Positions 56,910 to 64,000 of a stretch of DNA of 64,000 nt are shown here, piece after piece. The stretch spans positions 486,967 through 550,966 of the forward strand of contig NZ_FNXY01000002.1 of the NCBI RefSeq assembly GCF_900108855.1, in the 5' to 3' direction. The notes below the pieces were generated by a model. It did no database searches. It was not told where the DNA came from and saw only the letters and a program-made list of their open reading frames with translations. Position 1 is the stretch's first letter. Each line of letters opens with the position of its first letter. A program made the translations under genes and the position numbers. Source of the DNA: Dyadobacter koreensis. Its GTDB lineage: Bacteria > Bacteroidota > Bacteroidia > Cytophagales > Spirosomataceae.

Positions 56910-58174
56910 GCTTCTACTATAGGGTACCAGATTGGCTGATATTCGGCGTAGCGAACAAGCTCATAATGGTCATCTACAAATTGATTTGTTCTGCGATTAA
57001 AAGTAAAATTAACATTCTGTGCATTAGCACGTTGATCATAAGTCCATACCTCCCGGTCTTTGCTGCGCTGCACTTTGTCCGGCGGGCCGAGAACGATGAA
57101 GATCATTCCTTTATCTGTTTTCCAGCCTTCTTTGTAGCTGGTGAACAATTGGTTCGCTTCTTCAACACGGTTATAAAAAGAACGGATGGACTGTTGGGCC
57201 AACGGTGCATTTCCGTTCATTAATGTCAACCAGTATTTATCAAGCGATTTTTTGAATTCTTCTGTTTTTTTGATTTCGCTGATTTCCGTATTGGTGCTCA
57301 TGTAAACTAATGGTTCGAGCAACAGTTCAGGTTTGGTCAGCTTTGGAAATCTTTCGTTTACTACTAGCAGTCCGAGTCCTTCCGACTGTGTGGTATCTGC
57401 GAAAATGTTGTATAAACCTTCTTTTGTAAATTGAATTTTTTCGTTTGTATTAATAGTAAAAGTACTATCAATAGTTAACGATTTAGAAACCCCGCTTTTC
57501 GGTGCTGTGTTCATTGGTGAACCAGCCGGCTCGAAACTATGTCCGTAATAAAACACGTGCAGTTTTCCTGGTTCCTGCGTTAGTCTCTTAACCGTAAAAG
57601 GCGTAGCGACGTTAATGTAGTGTTTTTGCAGAGGTTCAGCGCTGGCATCCGTATAAATTCCATACAATTCACTGGCCGATTGTTTTTTAAAGCGAATAGT
57701 CAAGTCGTTCAATACTTTTTTCAACGTTCCTGTCTGACTTATCTCGCTCAGCAAAACACCTGTTTCTTTGTTAGGGCTTTTAATATCAAAACCGATGACG
57801 ATTTTATCGCCCAGTTTTGTCACGTTTGACGAATCAAGTTTTACGTTTCCATATCCCAAGCGCTCTCTCGTGCCGTAGTCGGAATAGATAACATAATTAA
57901 GATTATAAAGCCTTACAAAATCGCTGACAGAAATAGAACTTTTACCTTTCAGCGCGTCTACGTATAAGAAAACACGCGTTTGCGTCGTGTCTTTTATCAA
58001 ATATTTACTTTGGATAGCCACAAGCGACAATTCCTCAGGAGCAGAAATTGTTTCCGGGTTCGACATACGAACTTCTGCCTCAGGAATTTTTTTCATCGTT
58101 TTATTAGAGGACGAACAGCCCATAACGAACAATGCTGACAGCAGAGAAAGGTAAATTCTAAAAGTTGTTTTCAT
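56885..58174 (-). CDS. GWxTD-domain lipoprotein
   Basis: Lipoprotein with lipobox FVMGC near residues 17-21 and mature start SSSNKTMKK. I choose ATG 58174 (MKTTFRIYL) over a TTG eight codons upstream. The C-terminal part has KEGWKTDKGMIFIVLGPPDK, the GWxTD signature, followed by VWTYDQR. The family occurs in Bacteroidota and Acidobacteriota surface proteins and is of unknown role. Overlaps rlmB by 25 bases. Length 429 from the chosen start. Confidence 0.88.
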   Translation of the reverse strand: MKTTFRIYLSLLSALFVMGCSSSNKTMKKIPEAEVRMSNPETISAPEELSLVAIQSKYLIKDTTQTRVFLYVDALKGKSSISVSDFVRLYNLNYVIYSDYGTRERLGYGNVKLDSSNVTKLGDKIVIGFDIKSPNKETGVLLSEISQTGTLKKVLNDLTIRFKKQSASELYGIYTDASAEPLQKHYINVATPFTVKRLTQEPGKLHVFYYGHSFEPAGSPMNTAPKSGVSKSLTIDSTFTINTNEKIQFTKEGLYNIFADTTQSEGLGLLVVNERFPKLTKPELLLEPLVYMSTNTEISEIKKTEEFKKSLDKYWLTLMNGNAPLAQQSIRSFYNRVEEANQLFTSYKEGWKTDKGMIFIVLGPPDKVQRSKDREVWTYDQRANAQNVNFTFNRRTNQFVDDHYELVRYAEYQPIWYPIVEAWRNGTIR

Positions 58175-58246
58175 ATACCAGATATCTTCATTTGTCAAAT
58201 AACGAACGAAGGACCAAATTTACCCAATAAAAATGGAAGAAAATTA

Positions 58247-59137
58247 TTATTCTGATTTCTTGGGGATGTTATTAGCGTTTTTTATTTGATTTTCAATGGC
58301 ATCCCACTGCTCGTCGCTCACCTCTTTCAGGAAATTAAACTGTCCGCCTGACAAAACTTCACCTCCGTCAAGCGTAATCACTTCGCCGGTTATATAGGAA
58401 GAAAAATCAGAAATCAGGTATGCTGCAAGATTCGCAAGTTCCTGGTGGTCACCAACACGTTGTAAAGGAATTCTGTTTTCAAAAGAAAACTTTTTAGATA
58501 GTTCTTCCGGAAAAAGACGGTCCCAGGCGCCCTTGGTTGGAAACGGCCCGGGGGCAATTGCATTCAGCCTGATCCCGTGATTTGCCCATTCAAACGCCAG
58601 GGATTTCGTCATGGCCAAAACTCCGGCTTTCGCCATAGCAGAAGGGACAACCCAACCGGAACCTGTCCATGCATACGTTGTAGAAATATTCAAAACGGTC
58701 CCCTTTATATCATTATCTATCCAGTATTTTCCGAGTGCCAGTGTAAAATAATACGTTCCGCGCAAAACAATATCAACCACCGTATCTACCGCCTTATAGG
58801 AAAGACGTTCCGTTGGACTGATAAAATTTCCGGCAGAGTTATTTACCAGTATATCAACCTGTCCGAAATGTTCGATGGATTTACTGATCACATTTTCGAT
58901 CTCTTCGGTTTTACGAACATCGCAAGCAACAGCCAGAATTTTTCCACCTGTCGAATTTGCAAGTTCTTTCGCTGCATCTTGCAATACTTCCAAACGACGG
59001 CTGCATATAACTACATTAGCGCCTAATTTCAGGAAATAAGTTGCCATTGATTTTCCCAAACCTGTACCGCCTCCGGTGACGATTATTGTTTTATTATCAA
59101 GTGCCCCTTCGCGAAGCATTCCTTCTTTGTATGACAT
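58247..59137 (-). CDS. SDR family, 2,4-dienoyl-CoA reductase-like
   Basis: SDR of 296 residues with cofactor motif TGGGTGLGKSMA (about 21-32), CSRRLE (NADP-type arginines), NNSAGNFISPTERLS (the family's altered NNAG loop), and catalytic region NISTTYAWTGSGWVVPSAMAKAG (Ser and Lys, no YxxxK, as in peroxisomal-type dienoyl-CoA reductases). GPFPTKGAWDRLFP is diagnostic. Expected role: reduction of 2,4-dienoyl-CoA in oxidation of unsaturated fatty acids. A 28-bp palindrome lies 102 bases upstream of the start. Confidence 0.9.
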   Translation of the reverse strand: MSYKEGMLREGALDNKTIIVTGGGTGLGKSMATYFLKLGANVVICSRRLEVLQDAAKELANSTGGKILAVACDVRKTEEIENVISKSIEHFGQVDILVNNSAGNFISPTERLSYKAVDTVVDIVLRGTYYFTLALGKYWIDNDIKGTVLNISTTYAWTGSGWVVPSAMAKAGVLAMTKSLAFEWANHGIRLNAIAPGPFPTKGAWDRLFPEELSKKFSFENRIPLQRVGDHQELANLAAYLISDFSSYITGEVITLDGGEVLSGGQFNFLKEVSDEQWDAIENQIKNANNIPKKSE

Positions 59138-59504
59138 TAGTGTGAGTTTTCGTTAAATTTTCAGGTGAAGGTATGAAGTGATTTAATTTGTTGATGAAGT
59201 GTTACTGACTGATTTTCTTTAATAAGCTTGCTGATGAAGTGTATTGGTATGCATGCATACCAATACAAATATATTATTTTCACCTGGATAATTTTAATTA
59301 TTACGAGAAAAATTTTACATAAATTCAGACAGGACATTCTTGGAAAATCTGCTCGTTCATGACAGTTTTTTATCCCCAGATTCGACAAGGTAGAATTTTA
59401 GCAAATAGAGAAAGTGCTATAACTGTTATCCGGGGCCTGAAGCAAAAGAATAATCAGGAAACCATAAAAGGAATCCTGATATCAGAATGTTTTATGCAAC
59501 TTGA
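59138..59504. other. Gap with palindrome upstream of the dienoyl-CoA-reductase-like gene
   Basis: No gene supported. Contains the 28-bp palindrome listed separately and a direct repeat TTGATGAAGTGT / CTGATGAAGTGT (about 59191 and 59231). The region from 59270 to 59504 shows nothing clear beyond AT-richness. Confidence 0.5.
59240..59267. promoter_or_regulatory. Perfect 28-bp palindrome, candidate operator
   Basis: TGTATTGGTATGCA / TGCATACCAATACA: 14-base arms with no loop. GGTAT...ATACC resembles the half-site spacing of GntR/FadR-type operators (TGGTnnnACCA), but no such regulator is in the window. It has no T run, so a terminator is unlikely. Confidence 0.6.
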
Positions 59505-60425
59505 CTACTGCTGTGCAAGCAAATATAAAGCAGCCATACGAACAGCAACTCCATTTTCTACCTGATTTAAAATAATGGAGTGAGATGAATCAGCGGCATC
59601 TGAAGAAAGTTCAACTCCGCGGTTGATCGGCCCAGGGTGCATCAGTACAATATCTTTATCCAGTTCATCAAGCATTGCTTTCGTTATTCCAAAATAAAGA
59701 GAATATTCACGGAGTGAAGGGAAATACTTAATCTGCTGTCTTTCAAGCTGTATGCGGAGCACATTTGCGACATCACACCATTGAAGGGCTTCTTTTACAT
59801 TATGTCCGATCTTCACGCCAAGGTCTGCGAGATATTTTGGGATCAGGGTAGAGGGGCCGCAAACCATTACCTGGGCGCCAAGCTTCTGAAGGCAAAATAT
59901 ATTCGACAATGCCACACGTGAATGAAGAATATCGCCAATAATCGCAATCTTTTTTCCTGCCAGATCTCCCAATTTTTCTCTCATGGAAAACGCATCAAGT
60001 AAAGCCTGCGTTGGGTGTTCATGCGTTCCATCGCCTGCGTTAATCACATTGGCGGGGATTCTGCTGGAAAGATAATGTGGCGCTCCCGGGCTGCTATGCC
60101 GCATTACGATCATATCCACCTTCATCGCCAGAATATTGTTAACTGTATCCAGCAATGTTTCTCCCTTTTTAACAGAACTGCCGGAAGCAGAAAAATTAAC
60201 CACGTCTGCTGAAAGTCTTTTCTCCGCAAGCTCAAAAGAAAGCCTTGTGCGGGTCGAATTTTCGAAAAAAACGTTTGCTATTGTGATATCCCGGAGAGAT
60301 GGGACTTTCTTGATGGGCCGGTTAATTACTTCCTTAAATTGGGTAGCAGTATCTAAAATTGTGTGAATGTCATTCTCGTTCAGGTTTTTAATTCCAAGTA
60401 AGTGCCGAACTGAAAGTTTTGTCAT
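59505..60425 (-). CDS. pyrB: Aspartate carbamoyltransferase catalytic chain
   Basis: Condenses aspartate and carbamoyl phosphate in pyrimidine synthesis. Carbamoyl-phosphate motif FFENSTRTRLSFE (about 54-66), and the second-domain phrases GDGTHEHPTQALLDAF (about 128-143) and MHPGPINRGVEL (about 264-275) are intact. Length 306 is usual. No pyrI gene adjoins. Confidence 0.97.
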   Translation of the reverse strand: MTKLSVRHLLGIKNLNENDIHTILDTATQFKEVINRPIKKVPSLRDITIANVFFENSTRTRLSFELAEKRLSADVVNFSASGSSVKKGETLLDTVNNILAMKVDMIVMRHSSPGAPHYLSSRIPANVINAGDGTHEHPTQALLDAFSMREKLGDLAGKKIAIIGDILHSRVALSNIFCLQKLGAQVMVCGPSTLIPKYLADLGVKIGHNVKEALQWCDVANVLRIQLERQQIKYFPSLREYSLYFGITKAMLDELDKDIVLMHPGPINRGVELSSDAADSSHSIILNQVENGVAVRMAALYLLAQQ

Positions 60426-60448
60426 TGCGTCAGTATAAGAAAGTTTTG

Positions 60449-60478
60449 CAAAGATAATAAGGAAGTGCCCAACCGCAA
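60449..60478 (-). promoter_or_regulatory. Promoter of pyrB
   Basis: Minus-strand TTG (60476-60478), 19 bases, TATCTTTG (60449-60456): an exact Bacteroidota consensus promoter, 24 bases before the ATG. Confidence 0.8.
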
Positions 60479-60959
60479 ATTCGAATTTTCGGAAAACTTT
60501 GAACTACACTCCTTGTAAGAATATTCTCAAAGTAGTTTTAACACGACAAAAACCGGTACAATTTGAAAAAAAATCAAAATTTTTGTAGAATAATTTTGAT
60601 ATTCAATATAAAAGTTTTAAATAGTTCTCTTGTAATTTGTTTAGAATAAATTCTAGTGTTAGTTTTGATTCTGTAAATGAATTTGCATGGCATTTACTTG
60701 CTTACCTCCTCTTAATTATCATCAATAAATTTTGTTGGATTCTTTTCCTCGAAGGAAAGACAGGTGTTTTAATTCGACTATCGCCGAATGGGTTTGATGA
60801 TATTTTCCCTATTTCTAGTTCCTGACGATACCTAGTCTTCTCGGGTGCTTTATGTCAATTTTTTTTAATGGATGAATATCATCCGGAAGGAAGCCTTGTG
60901 CCCAAATCATCACAAAAATTGTATCTGACGATGGATTTCCATCTTAATAACCACTAATT
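60479..60959. other. Gap upstream of the T9SS esterase gene
   Basis: No gene supported. TAATTTTG at 60591-60598 resembles a -7 box on the plus strand but lacks a TTG at the right spacing. A 62-codon open frame at 60637-60825 has no clear ribosome-binding site and no recognisable domain. Confidence 0.4.
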
Positions 60960-62684
60960 ATGAAATTAAAATTTTACACTACTGCTTTCTTACTGATGTT
61001 TTTTGCATCATCGGTTTTCAGCCAGGCATTGAAGGTTGTATTTCCGGTTTCTCGGATCGTTCTGCAAAGAGACAACGTTAATAATGAAGCGAAGGTGAAC
61101 ATAACGGGTACTTTCACGCCTGCTGTTACTCGTATTGAGGCACAATTAAAAACTCGCGGGGGTGAGGGAGGGACAGCAGTGGGCTGGACAACCATTAGCA
61201 ACAATCCCAGTGGTGGAACTTTTCGCGGGAGCTTAACTGGGAAAGGGGGACGGTATGATTTGGAAGTCCGTGCGATGAACGGAAATTCACAAGTCGGTAA
61301 CACTGTCACTGTTGAAAAGGTTGGGGTTGGAGAAGTGTTTTTCATTGTAGGGCACTCCAACGCAGCCGGTGGATCAAGCCCCAGTCTTGGTGCCCAAAGC
61401 GATATGGTCAGTTCCATCGATCCAATGCAGAACAATCCAGGACAATATGATCAATATTTTAATACGGGCAATCCGGACTTATTACCACCTTTAAAATTCA
61501 CTCAGCTGTGCGCAAATTGCGGGATGGCGCCGGGTATAAAGGATATTTCCTGGTTTTGGGGAAAAGTTGGTGATAACTTGGTAAGAAGTTTAAATGTCCC
61601 TGTCTTATTCTATAGTGCGGCTTTTGGCGGAACCAATATGGAGCAAACATACATGTCTGCTTATGATATTCCTTTTACGCATTCTTTTGTGAATTACAGT
61701 ATCCGTATGCCTTATGTAAACATAAGAAACGGGCTTCAAAAATATGTGCCGCATACCGGACTTCGTGCAATTTTGTCAGGGCACGGCGTGAACGACAGGT
61801 TCGTGACAAATGCAGAATCGAGTTTTCGCAGTAATAATATTAATGTAATTAGAAAAACCCGTTCGGAATCCAACTATAACGATCTGCCTTGGATGGTTGC
61901 TATTTCGGGCTGGGCAGACGGACGGATTGATTATCTGGAAAATGCGCAGAGATCTGTAATTTTGAGCACAGCTAATGTATGGCAGGGTGGAAATCTTAAC
62001 AACGTAGGAAACTGGGGCAGAAATGATGACAAGGTGCATTTCAATATTGTAGGGCAGGGTTCTGCTGCTGATGAATGGTCAAACGCTATCTTAGCGAACA
62101 ATTTCCTGGCAAACAGTAAGCCGCTACTTGCAAAAACTCCGGATCTGCCTACACCACTACCTGTGACGCTTGTAAAATTCCAGGGGAAATCAACGGAAGA
62201 TGGGAAAAACCTGCTTGAATGGGCTACTACTTCCGAAACCAATAACGACCACTTTGAGATCGAGCGCAGCCAGGATGCTGTCGCTTTTGAAACAATAGGT
62301 TTGAGAGCTGGCGAAGGAACTACCAAAAACCTGGTTGAATATAGTTATATTGATGAAAAACCATTTGACGATATCGTATACTACCGTTTAAAACAAGTGG
62401 ACTTTGACGGAACAACTGCGTATTCAAGAATCATTGCGATCATGAAAGCCGAGCAGAAAAATTCCGATTACATCTACCCAAATCCAACCGGAAGCACAGT
62501 AGAAGTTGCGGCTGAGGGATCGTCAGTTTCTGAGGTTACTATTTTTGATGCAACTGGACAAGTTGTTCTGTTTGAAAAGTCGCCAAAACTAATTGATGTT
62601 TCCAAATTGATTAAGGGTAACTATATTTTGCAGGCAAAAACGCAAAATGGCCGTACAATCCGAAAAAAGATGGTGAAGTTGTAA
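60960..62684 (+). CDS. Secreted SGNH-type esterase with T9SS type A sorting domain
   Basis: A 574-residue protein with signal peptide 1-21 (ending SVFSQ). An N-terminal Ig-like region VFPVSRIVLQRDNVNNEAKV is followed by a domain resembling sialate O-acetylesterases: GHSNAAGG (Ser near residue 130, block I), GHGVNDRF (block III-like) and NDDKVHF with DxxH near 359. After a linker (PLPVTLVKFQGKST) comes a C-terminal sorting domain: YPNPTGSTVEV, ATGQVV and LIKGNYILQ. Export by T9SS is expected from this. Substrate unknown; sialate esterase is a guess from fold. Confidence 0.88.
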   Translation: MKLKFYTTAFLLMFFASSVFSQALKVVFPVSRIVLQRDNVNNEAKVNITGTFTPAVTRIEAQLKTRGGEGGTAVGWTTISNNPSGGTFRGSLTGKGGRYDLEVRAMNGNSQVGNTVTVEKVGVGEVFFIVGHSNAAGGSSPSLGAQSDMVSSIDPMQNNPGQYDQYFNTGNPDLLPPLKFTQLCANCGMAPGIKDISWFWGKVGDNLVRSLNVPVLFYSAAFGGTNMEQTYMSAYDIPFTHSFVNYSIRMPYVNIRNGLQKYVPHTGLRAILSGHGVNDRFVTNAESSFRSNNINVIRKTRSESNYNDLPWMVAISGWADGRIDYLENAQRSVILSTANVWQGGNLNNVGNWGRNDDKVHFNIVGQGSAADEWSNAILANNFLANSKPLLAKTPDLPTPLPVTLVKFQGKSTEDGKNLLEWATTSETNNDHFEIERSQDAVAFETIGLRAGEGTTKNLVEYSYIDEKPFDDIVYYRLKQVDFDGTTAYSRIIAIMKAEQKNSDYIYPNPTGSTVEVAAEGSSVSEVTIFDATGQVVLFEKSPKLIDVSKLIKGNYILQAKTQNGRTIRKKMVKL

Positions 62685-62702
62685 TTTGCGAAAAATTCTT
62701 CA

Positions 62703-62749
62703 AATCGTGTTGCCAGATCAATCAGTGATTGGGTAACACGATTTTTTTG
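62703..62749 (+). terminator. Terminator of the T9SS esterase gene
   Basis: AATCGTGTTGCC / GGGTAACACGATT around a 16-base loop, followed by a T run. Confidence 0.8.
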
Positions 62750-62829
62750 TTTGAAAAAATATATAAATCTCGTTCTTCTGACTAATTTGTTTAATTATGC
62801 AAAAAGTAGAAGTAAAGATTAACAGGTAG

Positions 62830-63276
62830 ATGAATAAACAGGAATTAGTCGAATATATGAAAGGGCTTCTCGATGAGCGGATGCAGGTTGCCTGGGCAGC
62901 AATGGAAGCTGCTCAGGATTCGGCAAATGATCAGAGCAAAAGTTCCGCAGGAGATAAATACGAAACAGCGAGGTCAATGGGGCAGCTTGACCGCAATATG
63001 CATGCAAGGCAGTATGAGCAGGTAAGGCAGGAACGTGTGATTTTGGAAAGAATAGGTGAAACTGAAAAAGTCATGCGTGGAGCTGTGGGAGCGCTGTTGG
63101 AAACTACGGCAGGATGGTTCTTTATTTCAGTCAGCCTGGGAGCCGTAGTGTTTAACGGGCAAACGATACTGGCAGTGTCTTCTTCTTCACCGGTCGGTTT
63201 ATCATTTCTTGGCAAAGAAGCGGGAGGCGAATTTCAATTTATGAATAAGCCGCATAAAATTATTGCTATATACTAA
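62830..63276 (+). CDS. Small protein with GreA/B C-terminal-like domain
   Basis: A 148-residue protein. The N-terminal half is a charged coiled coil (KQELVEYMKGLLDERM, KYETARSMGQLDRNM). The C-terminal part with LAVSSSSPVGLSFLGKEAGGEFQF resembles the GreA/GreB C-terminal domain (SP.G.ALLGK), so a link to RNA polymerase is possible. It often carries a 3-oxoacyl-ACP synthase label in databases, which its sequence does not support. The N-terminal GreA hairpin with acidic tip is not visible. Confidence 0.78.
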   Translation: MNKQELVEYMKGLLDERMQVAWAAMEAAQDSANDQSKSSAGDKYETARSMGQLDRNMHARQYEQVRQERVILERIGETEKVMRGAVGALLETTAGWFFISVSLGAVVFNGQTILAVSSSSPVGLSFLGKEAGGEFQFMNKPHKIIAIY

Positions 63277-63351
63277 CAAACAATCGGCGGTCAGCTTCCG
63301 GTGATCGATGTTGATCATCGAAAAACTGAAAGCCGATCGCCGAAAGCTGTT
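63277..63351. repeat. Imperfect inverted repeat, probable terminator for yebC
   Basis: GATCGATGTTGATCATCG and the longer imperfect pairing of CGGCGGTCAGCTT with the following GCCGATCGCCGAAAGC form a hairpin just past the yebC stop. The AGCTTTCGGCGATC word is shared with other gaps at 9300, 15150 and 15270. Confidence 0.5.
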
Positions 63352-64000
63352 TTAAGCCATATTGTGATAAACGCGCTGCACGTCGTCGTCGTCTTCGATT
63401 TTTTCAATCAATTTTTCTACTTCGGCGATTTCGTCTTCTGTTAACTTTTTAGTATCGCTCGGTATTCTTTCAAAATCAGCTTCAACAATTTCAAAGCCGT
63501 TTTCTTCTAGGTAATGCTGCAAAGCGCCAAACGAAGTAAATTCTCCATAAATATTGATTTGGTTCGTTTCTTCGTCAAGGAAAACTTCTTCGCCACCCAC
63601 ATCGATCAATTCAAACTCGAGTTCTTCCATGTCGCGTGTGCCATCATTTTTAACTTTAAAAATACACTTGCGGTCGAAAATGAAATCCAGCATACCCATC
63701 GTTCCCAAACTTCCTCCAAGTTTATTGAAATAGCTTCGTACGTTTGCAACCGTGCGAACAGGGTTATCGGTAGTACTTTCCACAAGAATAGCCACCCCGT
63801 GAGGCCCATATCCTTCGTAAACAATTTCTTTGTAATCTTCCTGATCCTTGGAAGTTGCGCGTTTAATTGCGCGTTCAACCGTTTCCTTCGGCATGTTTGC
63901 AGCTCTTGCATTTTGAAGCAGTACTCTGAGACGCGCGTTGGTAGCAGGATCAGCCGTTCCGCTTTTTACGGCAAGAACAATATCTTTTCCAATTCGGGTA
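63352..64000 (-). CDS. yebC: YebC/PmpR-family regulator or translation factor (start beyond window)
   Basis: The frame stays open to the right edge, so the N-terminus is missing. Visible part: RIGKDIVLAVKSGTADPATN, ANMPKETVERAIKRATS (typical domain 1), the body IVYEGYGPHGVAILVESTTDNP, and the end DDVQRVYHN. The family binds DNA or aids ribosome passage of proline runs, depending on the study. About 216 codons are present of about 240. An internal ATG at 63894 (MPKET) is not the true start because conserved residues precede it. Confidence 0.95.
   Translation of the reverse strand, partial: TRIGKDIVLAVKSGTADPATNARLRVLLQNARAANMPKETVERAIKRATSKDQEDYKEIVYEGYGPHGVAILVESTTDNPVRTVANVRSYFNKLGGSLGTMGMLDFIFDRKCIFKVKNDGTRDMEELEFELIDVGGEEVFLDEETNQINIYGEFTSFGALQHYLEENGFEIVEADFERIPSDTKKLTEDEIAEVEKLIEKIEDDDDVQRVYHNMA

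Noticed and set aside
59359-59565. Plus-strand 68-codon frame overlapping pyrB
   Set aside because: It overlaps the C-terminal end of pyrB on the other strand and has no support.
60637-60825. Plus-strand 62-codon frame upstream of the T9SS gene
   Set aside because: No ribosome-binding site, no domain and no supported promoter.
62830-63276. 3-oxoacyl-ACP synthase
   Set aside because: The protein is only 148 residues and lacks the Cys-His-Asn/His thiolase-type active site; the label is not supported.

Overview
The window looks like chromosomal DNA from a free-living member of the Bacteroidota, order Cytophagales, most likely Dyadobacter or a close relative in the Spirosomataceae; the genus is an inference from overall protein character. 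Supporting signs are three SusC/SusD pairs, a protein with a type IX secretion (T9SS) C-terminal domain, TamL and LptE-type lipoproteins, a GWxTD protein, and Bacteroidota promoters of the form TTG-N19-TAnnTTTG. I see no tRNA, rRNA, insertion sequence, prophage or CRISPR array.

Layout. 1-5.5 kb: sucC, a LolD-like ABC ATPase, two tandemly repeated non-coding units ending in terminators, groES-groEL, and a conserved hypothetical. 5.5-10.8 kb (minus strand): miaB, a sigma-54 activator without receiver domain, lptE, a TPR-like protein and secG, closely spaced as one operon, then a LOG-family gene behind two hairpins. 11-17 kb: tamL and a SpoU-type RNA methyltransferase head to head with start codons sharing one base, a queuosine-precursor transporter, an aminotransferase and a small secreted monooxygenase-fold protein. 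17-34 kb: three SusC/SusD outer-membrane uptake systems, two on the minus strand and one on the plus strand with two extra lipoproteins, followed by a secreted M20 amidohydrolase. All three susC genes have the same promoter including part of the spacer. 35-42 kb: small enzymes, LD-carboxypeptidase, a DUF721 protein, then a SAM-I riboswitch, an unlisted 54-codon leader ORF, metY and metX, followed by an M48 protease homologue whose catalytic Glu is Gln. 43-47 kb: HD hydrolase, AraC regulator, SDR, membrane protein, glycerophosphodiesterase. 47.6-53.7 kb: an FdhF/YdeP-type molybdoenzyme with a small partner protein, fdhD and mobA, opposite an HbpS/GlcG-like protein and glutathione-independent formaldehyde dehydrogenase. 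53.7-64 kb: a protein with a cryptic kinase-like signature, mnmA, rlmB, a GWxTD lipoprotein, a dienoyl-CoA-reductase-like SDR with a 28-bp perfect palindrome upstream, pyrB, a T9SS-exported SGNH-type esterase, a GreA-C-terminal-like protein and the start-truncated yebC.

How the parts work together. Envelope biogenesis (LptE, SecG, TamL, LolD, LdcA) is well represented beside outer-membrane nutrient uptake (three SusCD pairs plus a secreted amidohydrolase). Methionine synthesis is under SAM control. The molybdoenzyme block next to formaldehyde dehydrogenase suggests a formaldehyde-to-formate-to-CO2 detoxification route; the second step is inference. The items most worth following up are the SAM-riboswitch leader ORF, the shared susC promoter and upstream element, the M48 pseudoprotease, the kinase-like hypothetical and the 28-bp palindrome.
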